Assembly (NCBI RefSeq): GCF_047549485.1
Contig: NZ_CP180191.1
Coordinates: 3,224,001-3,288,000 of the forward strand
Origin: Piscinibacterium candidicorallinum
GTDB taxonomy: Bacteria; Pseudomonadota; Gammaproteobacteria; Burkholderiales; Burkholderiaceae_C
DNA length: 64,000 nucleotides
Reading direction: 5' to 3'
Position numbers and translations under genes: made by a program. The notes under the pieces were generated by a model. The model had not been told where the DNA came from. It saw only the letters and a program-made list of their open reading frames with translations, and did not search any database. This document shows, piece by piece, positions 17,825 to 27,675 of this stretch (position 1 is the stretch's first letter; each line of letters opens with the position of its first letter).

Positions 17825-19945
17825 ATGAACGCGTGTGCCCTGCAAGCCGGCGGCGCACGCGCAGTCGGGCTTGGCCTGAACCTGCTGCCATACCCCCTGC
17901 GGCGCCTCTGCGCGCTCCTCCTGCTGCTGGTGCTCGCCAGCCTGCTCATTGCGGGGTATGCGTATGCCGACGCCAGCCGGGCCGTGGTGCAGATCACCAC
18001 GGTCGAGATCCGCAGCAGCGCCCAGGGCGCGAGCAGCGCAGACACGCCGCCCGGCCCCGAGGAGGCTTTCGTCCGCACCACGCTGCCCTACAACTGGACG
18101 GCGCCAGGCAGCGAACGTGCCGACCAGCTCAATGCCCAATGGATCCGCCTGCGCTTTGACCTGAGTGCGCGCACTTCCGACCCCATCGCCCTGCTGGTCA
18201 CGCGGGTCTACAACGGCGGCTGGGTGTACGTGAACGGCATGCGCGTGGGCGGCATCCCACCGGGCGACGAACGCACCTTCGTGCGCTGGCGCAAACCGCT
18301 GCTGATCGAACTGCCCAACGCCCTGCTCTGGCCGGGCACCAACGAGATCCTGATCAAGACCACCTTCCGCAGCGGCCCCAACTCCATCCCGCCCATGGAG
18401 ATCGGCCCCACCAGCATGCTGCAGGAGAAGTACGAGACCGCCTTCTTCATGGCGCACACCACGCCACGCATCACCGCACTGGTGAGCTTCACCTTTGGTC
18501 TGGCCTTCATCTGGTTCTGGTGGCTGCGCCGCGAGCAGGTCAGCTACGGTCTGCTGGGTCTGGCGGGTGTGTTCTGGGGCATCCGCGCCGTGTACTTCTG
18601 GATCGAGTTCATGCCGCTGGAGGCGCGGATCGCCTGGCGCCTGCTCTATTACGTCGGCTATGGCGGTGTGACCGCCTGCCTGATGATGGGCATCACGCGT
18701 CTGGTCGGGTCGATCCACCGCTGGGTGGATGCCGCCGTGATCGCTGTCGGCATGGCCGGCGTGCTGGGGGCGCTGTTCTTCGGCGTGAACCCCGAAGGCG
18801 TGTTCGGCCGCATCTGGAGCGTGAGCATCGCCTCGATCGCGTTCTATGCGGTGTTCCTGCTGGTGCGTGCGGCACTGCAGCGGCCCACGCTGGAAGTGAC
18901 GGGCCTGCTGCTCTCGCTCACGCTGATGGTGGTGCTGAACCTGATCGACTTTGCCGGCACGCTCGGCCTGCTGCCGATCGCCGGCCCCGTGTTTGCGCAT
19001 CTGTCCGGGCCGGTAGTGATGATCGTCATGGGCGCAGTACTGGTGTCGCGCTACGCCTTGGCCATGGATCGACTGGAGACCGTGAACGTCATGCTCGCGG
19101 ACCGCGTAGCGGCACGCGAGATCGAGCTCATGCGCAAGTACGACGAGCAGTACGAGATCGAGCAGCGCCGCATCACAGTGGAAGAGCGCGCCCGCATCAT
19201 GCAGGACATGCACGACGGTCTGGGCAGCCAGCTGCTGTCTTCGCTCGTGATGGTGGAGCGCAGCAATGTCGGAAAGCAGGAGATGGTCAACATCCTACGC
19301 GACGCGCTGGATGATCTGCGCCTGGCCATCGACGCCTTTGCACCGGATGGCGCGGAGCTGCTGCCCGCTGTGGGCAACCTGCGCTTCCGCATGCAGGCCC
19401 GCTTCAAGGCCGCAGGCGTCAAGCTCAACTGGAGCATGCTCAATGTGCCGGACACCTCGGCGCTGCCGGCCACCGCCACGCTGCCCATCCTGCGCGTGAT
19501 GCAGGAGAGCCTGACCAACATCCTGAAGCACTCCCAGGCCACCGAGGCCACCGTGCAGCTGCGTCTGCAGACCAATCCGCCCGCTCTGCTGGTCGAGATC
19601 GCGGATAACGGCGTGGGCTTCGAGGTCAAGGCCGCACCGGGCCGGGGTCGCGGTCTGCCCAACCTGCAGAAGCGCGCCAACCGGATCGGTGCGCACCTGC
19701 TGCTGGAATCTGGCGTGCGGGGCACGCGCGTTCTGCTCACCGTACCGCTGGACAGCACCACGGCAAGCCCCCAGGCCAGCGCCGCGGCCGCGGCAGTTGC
19801 CGCCATGGAAGCCACGGGCGCGTTTGCCGTGCCGCCCCTGGTGGTCAGGCCCGGGGATGTGGGCGCGGTCGATCCGCTCACCGCGCCCACACAGCCCGCC
19901 GGCGCGGCGCCGTCGCGCGGCTCGCGTGATGTGGAAGCGGCCTAG
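17825..19945 (+). CDS. Membrane sensor histidine kinase (HisKA_3, NarX-like core)
   Basis: A 706-residue inner-membrane kinase. An N-terminal hydrophobic segment (about residues 18-45) is followed by a periplasmic beta-rich domain (about 50-200; WIRLRFDLS, GGWVYVNGMRVGG) and a block of about seven transmembrane helices (220-415), an arrangement like 7TMR-DISM sensors. After a coiled coil comes the dimerisation/phosphoacceptor motif MQDMHDGLGSQL with His463, then the ATPase domain with ESLTNILKHS, IADNGVGF and GRGLPNLQKRA. A low-complexity Ala/Pro tail follows. It pairs with the upstream response regulator; the signal is unknown. Confidence 0.93.
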   Translation: MNACALQAGGARAVGLGLNLLPYPLRRLCALLLLLVLASLLIAGYAYADASRAVVQITTVEIRSSAQGASSADTPPGPEEAFVRTTLPYNWTAPGSERADQLNAQWIRLRFDLSARTSDPIALLVTRVYNGGWVYVNGMRVGGIPPGDERTFVRWRKPLLIELPNALLWPGTNEILIKTTFRSGPNSIPPMEIGPTSMLQEKYETAFFMAHTTPRITALVSFTFGLAFIWFWWLRREQVSYGLLGLAGVFWGIRAVYFWIEFMPLEARIAWRLLYYVGYGGVTACLMMGITRLVGSIHRWVDAAVIAVGMAGVLGALFFGVNPEGVFGRIWSVSIASIAFYAVFLLVRAALQRPTLEVTGLLLSLTLMVVLNLIDFAGTLGLLPIAGPVFAHLSGPVVMIVMGAVLVSRYALAMDRLETVNVMLADRVAAREIELMRKYDEQYEIEQRRITVEERARIMQDMHDGLGSQLLSSLVMVERSNVGKQEMVNILRDALDDLRLAIDAFAPDGAELLPAVGNLRFRMQARFKAAGVKLNWSMLNVPDTSALPATATLPILRVMQESLTNILKHSQATEATVQLRLQTNPPALLVEIADNGVGFEVKAAPGRGRGLPNLQKRANRIGAHLLLESGVRGTRVLLTVPLDSTTASPQASAAAAAVAAMEATGAFAVPPLVVRPGDVGAVDPLTAPTQPAGAAPSRGSRDVEAA

Positions 19946-19974
19946 GGTCCGCTCGGTTCGTCGCGCCATCCCGC

Positions 19975-21051
19975 ATGTCCGGCCCACCTCCCGACCAGTT
20001 CGGCCTGTTCGGCGAGGAGTCCGGTGCGCCCTCAAAACCACCTGCAGGGCGGCAGGCTTCGCGCAAGGCGCGCGAAGCCGAACCCGCCGGCCCGCTGCCA
20101 GACGCGCTGCAGCTGCCGCGCCCGCTGCCGCCCGGCGTGCACCTGGGCACGTCCTCGTGGTCCTTTCCCGGCTGGGCAGGCCTCGTGTACCCGGAAGCAG
20201 CTACGGAGAGCACGCTCGCACGCAAGGGCCTGAAGCAGTACGCACGGCATCCGGTGCTGGGCGGGGTAGGCATTGACCGCGGCTTCTATGCGCCACTGTC
20301 GGAAACCCAGTACCGCGACTACGCGCAGCAAGTACCGCCGCACTTTCGCTTTCTGATCAAGGCGCCGAGCACGGTGTGCGACGCGATGATCCGCGGCGAG
20401 CGCGGCGTGGCTCTGCAGCCCAACGCGGACTTTCTCAACGCCCGTCTTGCCGTGGAGCAGTTCGTCAAACCCTGTCTGGACGGGCTGGAAGCCAAGGCCG
20501 GGGCGTTGGTGTTCCAGCTCTCACCCGTGCATCGCGCACTGCTCGCGGACCCCGCCGGTTTCGCCGCGCGCATCGGCGAGTTCTTCGGGGCCATCCGCGC
20601 CGCAGAGCCACGCCCCGCCACGCTGGCGCTGGAGTTGCGCGACCCCGAACTGCTCACTCCACGGCTCGTGCGCACGCTCGGCGAGCATGGCGTGCGCCTG
20701 TGCATCGGCATCCATGCGCGCATGCCGGAGCTGGCGCGGCAGGCGCGCGCGCTGGAACTGCTGCCGCCCGGCCCGCTGGTGGTGCGCTGGAGCCTGCATG
20801 CAGGCATGAAGTACGAAGGTGCCAGGGACCGCTATGCGCCCTTCAACCGGCTCGTCGATCCGGACCTTGATACCCGCCACGGACTGGCCGATCTCGCCGC
20901 CGCGCATGTGCGCATGGGCCAGCCGGTGCAGGTGATCATCAACAACAAGGCCGAAGGCAGCGCGCCGCTGTCCGTACTGGAACTGGCGCGCGCCATCATC
21001 GACCGGCTGGCGGACACGCCGCTGCCGCCAGCTACGCCAGAAAGTCCTTGA
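19975..21051 (+). CDS. DUF72 family protein
   Basis: A 358-residue TIM-barrel-like DUF72 protein of unknown function. Recognisable blocks are HLGTSSWSFPGWAGLVYP, YARHPVLGGVGIDRGFYAP, FRFLIKAPSTV, LVFQLSP, LALELRDPELLTPRL and the C-terminal VQVIINNKAEGSAPLSVLELA. The first about 50 residues (QFGLFGEES, then a low-complexity stretch) are an extension. The last 20 bp overlap the 3' end of msrA on the opposite strand. Confidence 0.88.
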   Translation: MSGPPPDQFGLFGEESGAPSKPPAGRQASRKAREAEPAGPLPDALQLPRPLPPGVHLGTSSWSFPGWAGLVYPEAATESTLARKGLKQYARHPVLGGVGIDRGFYAPLSETQYRDYAQQVPPHFRFLIKAPSTVCDAMIRGERGVALQPNADFLNARLAVEQFVKPCLDGLEAKAGALVFQLSPVHRALLADPAGFAARIGEFFGAIRAAEPRPATLALELRDPELLTPRLVRTLGEHGVRLCIGIHARMPELARQARALELLPPGPLVVRWSLHAGMKYEGARDRYAPFNRLVDPDLDTRHGLADLAAAHVRMGQPVQVIINNKAEGSAPLSVLELARAIIDRLADTPLPPATPESP

Positions 21052-21577
21052 AGGTCTTCATGAACTTCTGCACCTTGGGCGCGACCACGAAGGCGCAGTA
21101 GCCCTGGTTGGGGTGCTGGTTGAAGTAGTCCTGGTGGTAGTCCTCGGCCGGCCAGTAGTTGACGGCCTGATCTGTGCCCGTGAGCTGGGTGACGATCGGG
21201 TCGCGGTGGGCGCGCTGCGCCTCGGCCATCACCTCGCGCGCGGTGGCGATCTGCGCATCGCTGTGCGGGATGATGATCGAGCGGTAGCTCTCGCCCACGT
21301 CGTTGCCTTGGCGGTTCAGCGTGGTGGGGTCGTGGATGGAGAAGAAGATCTCCAGGACCTGCCGGTAGCTGATGACGCTGGGGTCGTACTGCAGGCGCAC
21401 CACTTCGGCGTGCCCCGTGGTTTCGCTGCACACGGCTTCATAGCTCGGGTTCTTGCTGTGGCCGGCGGCATAGCCGCTCTGGACATGCTGCACGCCACGC
21501 ACGCGCTGGTACACGGCCTCAAGGCACCAGAAGCAGCCGCCGCCCAGGGTGGCGGTCTCAATGTTCGCTGGGGTCAT
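21032..21577 (-). CDS. msrA: Peptide-methionine (S)-S-oxide reductase
   Basis: A 181-residue enzyme that reduces methionine sulfoxide in proteins. The catalytic GGCFWC motif at residues 13-18 contains the nucleophilic Cys, SGYAAGHSKNPSYEAVCSETTGHAEVV follows, and a resolving Cys is likely in NQGYCAFVVAPKV. Length and order are those of the standard family. Its 3' end overlaps the convergent DUF72 gene by 20 bp. Confidence 0.97.
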   Translation of the reverse strand: MTPANIETATLGGGCFWCLEAVYQRVRGVQHVQSGYAAGHSKNPSYEAVCSETTGHAEVVRLQYDPSVISYRQVLEIFFSIHDPTTLNRQGNDVGESYRSIIIPHSDAQIATAREVMAEAQRAHRDPIVTQLTGTDQAVNYWPAEDYHQDYFNQHPNQGYCAFVVAPKVQKFMKTFKDFLA

Positions 21578-21702
21578 GGTTCAGGTTCGATGTCGAGGAA
21601 GAGGAAGCCGTCTGTCGCAACAGACCGCCGCAACCTTACGCCGGGTGCGCTGCCGCGCGAAGCGGCAGACGATCGCACTGGAGCAGGTTCACGGCGGCAG
21701 GA

Positions 21703-22209
21703 TCACCGCCGAATGATCACCGGTGCATCAGCCAGTTCATTGGGGTTGCTTTCGCCCACCGGAAAGTGCTCGGCCAGCGCGTCATTGATGGCGGCCAGCA
21801 CTTCGATCGTGCCCGCCTCGAAGCGCCCGCCGCGGTATGCGGCCTGCAGCTGGCCGACCCAGGCGTCCCACTGCGACTGCGCAATGGCGCGCGCGGCAGC
21901 GCGGTCGGCCACGATCTCCACACGGCGATCCGCGTGCAGCACGTAGATCAGCACGCCGTTGTTGGCCTCGGTATCCCATACGCGCAGCTTGCCGAACAGG
22001 TTCACTGCCCGCTCGCGCGGCGGAGCATGCCACCACAAGTAGGACCAGGGCAGACTTTCCTCCACGCAGAAACGCAGCTCTGCGGTGTGGCGCCGCTCTC
22101 CGGCCGTGATGGATTGCTCGATAGCGCGCACGCTGGCCGCCGGCCAGGCGCGGGAGAAGCCAGCCGGCCAGGCAAAGACATGCTTGAGAATGCGTTGCAG
22201 CTTGCCCAT
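21703..22209 (-). CDS. TPM domain protein, membrane-anchor-free
   Basis: A 168-residue protein with a TPM-type core (RAIEQSITAGERRHTAELRFCVEESL, REARVNLFGKLRVWDTEANNGVLIYVLHADRRVEIVAD). It lacks the signal peptide and C-terminal Gly-rich tail of its neighbour. The ATG at 22209 overlaps the stop of the upstream TPM gene (TGATG), so translation is coupled. Third gene of a lemA-TPM-TPM operon; its biochemical role is unknown. Confidence 0.87.
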   Translation of the reverse strand: MGKLQRILKHVFAWPAGFSRAWPAASVRAIEQSITAGERRHTAELRFCVEESLPWSYLWWHAPPRERAVNLFGKLRVWDTEANNGVLIYVLHADRRVEIVADRAAARAIAQSQWDAWVGQLQAAYRGGRFEAGTIEVLAAINDALAEHFPVGESNPNELADAPVIIRR

Positions 22210-23129
22210 CACCAATCCCCGCTCGCGCCGCCGCCACCAAAGTCGCCGCCGCCGCCCGAAGACCAGCCGCCGCTGTCGCTGCTGCCAGACGACCAGCCTC
22301 CGCCGCCACTGCCGCTGCTCCAGCCGCCGGGGATGTACACCGGCCCGCCGCCACCGCGCGACACCGCCCGCCCGCTGCCACGCAGGCTGAAGACAAAGCT
22401 TGCGATCAGCACAAAGAACGCCAGTGGCAGCGCCCAGAGCAGGCTGTGGCCCACCCACACTGCGTAGCCGGCTGCGCCACCCGCGGCCGCCAGCGGGCCC
22501 AAGCCGCCGATCACGCGGCGCATCACCGCGCCAATCGCCGCCGCCACGATCAGGATGACGAAGAAGCCCTCTTCACCCCGACCGTCTGCCGGGCGCGGCA
22601 CCGCCACACTCGGCGCAGGCAACGCACCGGCGGCCGCTTCCTTGTCCAGCAGCTGATCAATGCGCGCCAGCGCCTTGACGATGCCGCCGGCGTAGTCGCC
22701 CGCCTTGAAGGCCGGCGCCATGACCTCGCGGATGACGCGTCCGGCCACCACATCCGGGATCGCGCCTTCCAGGGTGCGCGCCACGTCAATCCGCGCGCGG
22801 CGATCCTGCACGGCCACGATCAGCAGCAGGCCATCGCCCACGCCCGCACGGCCGATCTTCCAGCTTGAGCCCACGCGCTGCGCAAAGTCCTCGATCGGCT
22901 CGCCCTGCGTGCTCGCGATGACCAGCACCGCGATCTGGCTGCCACGCCGCTGCTCGATGTCTTTCAGCTGCGCGGCGATGCGCTCACGGTCTGCCGGGTT
23001 CAGCGCGCCGGCGGTATCCGTGAGCTGCGCCAGCGGCGGCACCGCGAGCGGCTGCTGGGCCTGCGCGGGCAGCGCCAGCAGGGTCGCGGCAAGCACCAGC
23101 AGCCATGCAAAACCAGCAAGCCACGACAT
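22209..23129 (-). CDS. TPM domain membrane protein (YgcG-like)
   Basis: A 306-residue exported protein. Signal peptide (ALPAQAQQ, cleavage about residue 24), a TPM domain (LTDTAGALNPADRERIAAQLKDIEQRRGSQIAVLVI, GRAGVGDGLLLIVAVQDRRARIDVARTLEGAIPD), two or three transmembrane segments (about residues 190-250) and a Gly/Ser tail ending GGGASGDW. The ATG at 23129 is preceded by GCGGAAAGC, which is the end of REP-like copy R3, so the repeat appears to supply the ribosome-binding region. Related gene groups pair LemA with TPM proteins; function unresolved. Confidence 0.9.
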   Translation of the reverse strand: MSWLAGFAWLLVLAATLLALPAQAQQPLAVPPLAQLTDTAGALNPADRERIAAQLKDIEQRRGSQIAVLVIASTQGEPIEDFAQRVGSSWKIGRAGVGDGLLLIVAVQDRRARIDVARTLEGAIPDVVAGRVIREVMAPAFKAGDYAGGIVKALARIDQLLDKEAAAGALPAPSVAVPRPADGRGEEGFFVILIVAAAIGAVMRRVIGGLGPLAAAGGAAGYAVWVGHSLLWALPLAFFVLIASFVFSLRGSGRAVSRGGGGPVYIPGGWSSGSGGGGWSSGSSDSGGWSSGGGGDFGGGGASGDW

Positions 23130-23130
23130 G

Positions 23131-23197
23131 CTTTCCGCTTGTCTGGTGGACTTCTTCAGCCGTTTTGGGCTGGAAAGGCGCATGAATGCTCGATCTA
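23131..23197 (+). repeat. REP-like element copy R3
   Basis: Core TTTCCGCTTGTCTGG (23132-23146), hairpin CTTCTTCAGCC..GGGCTGGAAAGG, then TGAATGCTCGATCT (23183-23196). The two outer blocks are identical to copy R4 at the same 65-bp spacing. It lies between lemA and the TPM gene, the core end 2 bp from the TPM start codon. Confidence 0.85.
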
Positions 23198-23234
23198 GCC
23201 GATCAAACCCGGGCGTGGCACTGTGCAAGACGGC

Positions 23235-23843
23235 TTACTTCTTGTTGAAGTCCACGGCTGGCGGCTTGCTGATGGCGGCTTCGTTCTCCACGGTGAACTG
23301 CGGCTTTTCCTTGGCGCCGGTCAGCATCTTGCCCAGCATGTTCTGCAGCAGCGCGATGGTGGTGTTGTATTGCTGGACTTCCTTGATGTACTTGTTGCGC
23401 GCAATCGCGATGCGGTTCTCGGTGCCTTCGAGCTGCGTGCGCAGGTCCTGGAAGCCGGCGTTGGCCTTGAGGTTGGGGTAGTTCTCGGCCACCACCAACA
23501 GGCGCGACAGTGCACCGGTCAGTTCGCCCTGGGCCGCCGTGAATTTCTTGAAGGCCTCGGGGTCGTTCACGAGCTCCGGCGTGGCCTGGATGCTGGTCGC
23601 CTTGGCGCGCGCCTCGACCACCTTGGTCAGGGTCTCCTGCTCGAAGCCGGCTTCGCCCTTGACGGTGTTGACGATATTGGGGATCAGGTCTGCACGACGC
23701 TGGTACTGGTTCAGCACCTCGGCCCAGGCCGCCTTGACGCCCTGCTCCTGAGTCACGATGGTGTTGTAGCCGCAGCCCGACAGCAGGCTGGCGCCCAGCA
23801 CCAGCAGCGCGGCCATGCCGCGGCGGATCATTGAAGTGTTCAT
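23235..23843 (-). CDS. lemA: LemA family lipoprotein-like protein
   Basis: A 202-residue membrane-anchored protein. The N-terminal segment has a lipobox-like LLSGC followed by GYNTIVTQEQGVKAAWAEVLNQYQRRADLIPNIVNTVKGEAGFEQETLTKVVEARAKATSI, the LemA coiled-coil signature; the tail ends KPPAVDFNKK. The ATG at 23843 has AGGAGG 6 bases upstream. First gene of a lemA-TPM-TPM operon. Confidence 0.95.
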   Translation of the reverse strand: MNTSMIRRGMAALLVLGASLLSGCGYNTIVTQEQGVKAAWAEVLNQYQRRADLIPNIVNTVKGEAGFEQETLTKVVEARAKATSIQATPELVNDPEAFKKFTAAQGELTGALSRLLVVAENYPNLKANAGFQDLRTQLEGTENRIAIARNKYIKEVQQYNTTIALLQNMLGKMLTGAKEKPQFTVENEAAISKPPAVDFNKK

Positions 23844-23927
23844 CCCGTCCTCCTTGAGTGGTCTGCGAAAGCCTGCGGGCAATATAGGGGTCAGGCCCGC
23901 GCCATCAAGACGGGCATGTGACAAAGC

Positions 23928-24842
23928 TCAGTGGATGGTGGGTGGCTTGCCCGCTTCGGCCGACGAGTGCGGTGCCGTCGCCTCGGCCACCGGTTCATCC
24001 GCCGCCCGCACCGGCACCGCATACAGGGACTTCCGGCGCGCCAGAAAGCTCAGCACCGTGTCACCAAACAGATCCGGCGCTTCCAGCGGCGACAGATGCC
24101 CCACCCCGCCCAGCTCGACGTATTCGCTGCCGGCCACCTGCCTCGCCATCGCCTGCATGAGTGCGGGCGGGGCGGTCTTGTCTTCGGTGCCGGCGATGAA
24201 AAGCGTAGGCACCCGGATGTGGCTCAGCATCCGATGCCGGTCAAAGTTCGTGATCGCATCCAGCGCGGCGCGATACACGGCCGAAGACACGCCGCCCATG
24301 ACCTGTGTGGCCAGCCGCACGCCCTCGGCCGAGGCCTGCGGCCCGACGAGTGTGGGGATCAGCTGCTGTGCAAACTGCTGCATCGACAGCCCGGCATCGA
24401 TCGGCGCACTGCGCTCGCTGATGTAGCGCTGCTGCGCGGCACCGTCTGCGTGGCCGAAGGCCGGCACGGTGTTGGCCAGGATCAGCGCCCGCACCAGGCC
24501 CGGCCGGCGGGCAATGAGCTCCTGCGCCACCATGCCGCCCATGCTGTGACCCAGCAGGATCACCGGCGCGCGGTCGCCGCTGGGGTCGAGTGCGTCGATG
24601 AGGGTGGCCAGGCTCTCGGCCAGGCCCTTGAAGGTGTAGGGCTCAATCGGCGCGGAGCTGCTGTAGCCCGGCATGTCCCAGGACACCGCCCGGAAGCCCT
24701 GCGAGGAAAAGTGTTCGATCTGCGGCGCAAAGGCCGCGCTGCCCCCGCTGATGCCGTGCAGCATCACGATCGTCGGGCCGGCCCCCAGGGCGCGAAAAGC
24801 AGGAATACGCATGTCGCAACCATGGTATCCCTGCGATGGCAT
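23928..24842 (-). CDS. Alpha/beta-hydrolase fold protein
   Basis: A 304-residue hydrolase. Oxyanion-hole region MLHGISGG, nucleophile elbow GHSMGG, a later acid in TLFIAGTEDKTAPP and a catalytic His in GVGHLSPLEAP. The fold and catalytic residues are clear, the substrate is not; sequences of this type include dienelactone-like ester hydrolases. The start at 24842 (GAGG upstream) may instead be the ATG at 24812, which begins MRIPAFRALG. Divergent from the flavin reductase gene. Confidence 0.9.
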   Translation of the reverse strand: MPSQGYHGCDMRIPAFRALGAGPTIVMLHGISGGSAAFAPQIEHFSSQGFRAVSWDMPGYSSSAPIEPYTFKGLAESLATLIDALDPSGDRAPVILLGHSMGGMVAQELIARRPGLVRALILANTVPAFGHADGAAQQRYISERSAPIDAGLSMQQFAQQLIPTLVGPQASAEGVRLATQVMGGVSSAVYRAALDAITNFDRHRMLSHIRVPTLFIAGTEDKTAPPALMQAMARQVAGSEYVELGGVGHLSPLEAPDLFGDTVLSFLARRKSLYAVPVRAADEPVAEATAPHSSAEAGKPPTIH

Positions 24843-24897
24843 TCACCCAAACCTCGCCGACAATGCGAGGCAACCATTCCAAAAAGACGCATCCTCC

Positions 24898-25425
24898 GTG
24901 AACCCGACCCTCACCCGGGAATTCTCCGCCCGCGATTTCCGTGACTGCCTCGGCCAATTTGCCACCGGCGTCACCATCGTCACCAGCCGCGCGGCCGATG
25001 GCACGCGCGTAGGCCTGACGGCCAACTCCTTCAACTCCGTGTCCCTGGACCCGCCGCTCGTGCTCTGGAGCCTGTCCAAGAAGGCCGGCAGCGTGCCCGC
25101 CTTCACTGCCGGCAGCCACTACGCGATCAATGTGCTGGCGGCCGACCAGATCGAGCTCGCCCGCCGCTTTGCCAGCAAGGAAGTGGCCGACCGCTTTGCC
25201 GGCGTGGCGTTTCTGGAGGGCGTTGGCGGCGTGCCCATCCTGGCCGGCTGCGCCGCATGGTTTGAATGCGCCAACCGCCGCCAATATGACGAAGGCGACC
25301 ACATCCTCTTCGTCGGCCAGGTGGAGCGCTGCGGGCTGGCGCGGGATGGCGGCGCCGGCGCCGCGGCCAAGACACCGTTGATCTACCACGGTGGGCGGTA
25401 TTTCACGGAGTTGCCGTTGGAGTGA
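24898..25425 (+). CDS. Flavin reductase domain protein
   Basis: A 175-residue FMN-binding flavin reductase (FlaRed/HpaC type) that would supply reduced flavin to a two-component monooxygenase. Motifs: FRDCLGQFATGVTIVTSRAADG, GLTANSFNSVSLDPPLVLWSL, YAINVLAADQ, GDHILFVGQVERC and LIYHGGRYFTEL. The start is the GTG at 24898; no ATG precedes the conserved N-terminus closely. The oxygenase partner is not in this window. Confidence 0.92.
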   Translation: MNPTLTREFSARDFRDCLGQFATGVTIVTSRAADGTRVGLTANSFNSVSLDPPLVLWSLSKKAGSVPAFTAGSHYAINVLAADQIELARRFASKEVADRFAGVAFLEGVGGVPILAGCAAWFECANRRQYDEGDHILFVGQVERCGLARDGGAGAAAKTPLIYHGGRYFTELPLE

Positions 25426-25432
25426 GGATCGG

Positions 25433-25753
25433 GTGAATCGCTGGAACATTCCGGATTCACTGGAACAGATCGTGAAACAGCGCGATCTGGCATGCGTGTA
25501 TTGCGGCGTGCGCTTTGGGTTGCAAGATGCGCCTCGCGGTCAGCGCCCGTCGTGGGAGCACATCATCAATGACGCCCGGATCGTGACTGCGCAAAACATT
25601 GCGCTGTGCTGCATCTCATGCAACGCAAGCAAAGGGGCAAAGCCTCTTCATCAATGGCTAATGTCAAGCTATTGCCGAAGAAAGCTCATCAGCGAGTCCA
25701 CCGTGGCGCCGGTCGTACGCGCTGCAATCATCGCGGAGCTTTCTGAGGCCTGA
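25433..25753 (+). CDS. HNH endonuclease-like protein
   Basis: A 106-residue protein with an HNH core: CVYCGVRF, WEHIIND, LCCISCNASKG, the two Cys pairs binding zinc. Probably a small nuclease or nuclease-derived protein. The GTG at 25433 is preceded by GAGG with 5-bp spacing. It begins 7 bp after the flavin reductase stop, but its codon use looks less GC-biased than its neighbour, so it may have arrived separately. No restriction or phage gene is adjacent. Confidence 0.8.
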   Translation: MNRWNIPDSLEQIVKQRDLACVYCGVRFGLQDAPRGQRPSWEHIINDARIVTAQNIALCCISCNASKGAKPLHQWLMSSYCRRKLISESTVAPVVRAAIIAELSEA

Positions 25754-25973
25754 AGCAGCTCTGCCTTTGCCGAACTCCGTGCGCGCGGTCGGGAACTTTG
25801 CGTTAGGTCTACTCCAATCCCAGCACCTTTACTCCACAAACCGCTCTTGACGCCGCAGTAGCACCTGCTTGCAATCCTGTCGGAACGCTGCGTCAGCGCA
25901 AGTGCAATTCAAAGCGTGGATGAATAGGGCCTGAGAACCGGCCCGTAAGCGCCAGGAGCGCGGGAGATTGATC

Positions 25974-27626
<1,653 letters not shown>

Positions 27627-27675
27627 GCCACAGCGCATCGTCGCCGTACCCAACCCAATCATCCAGGAGACACCC

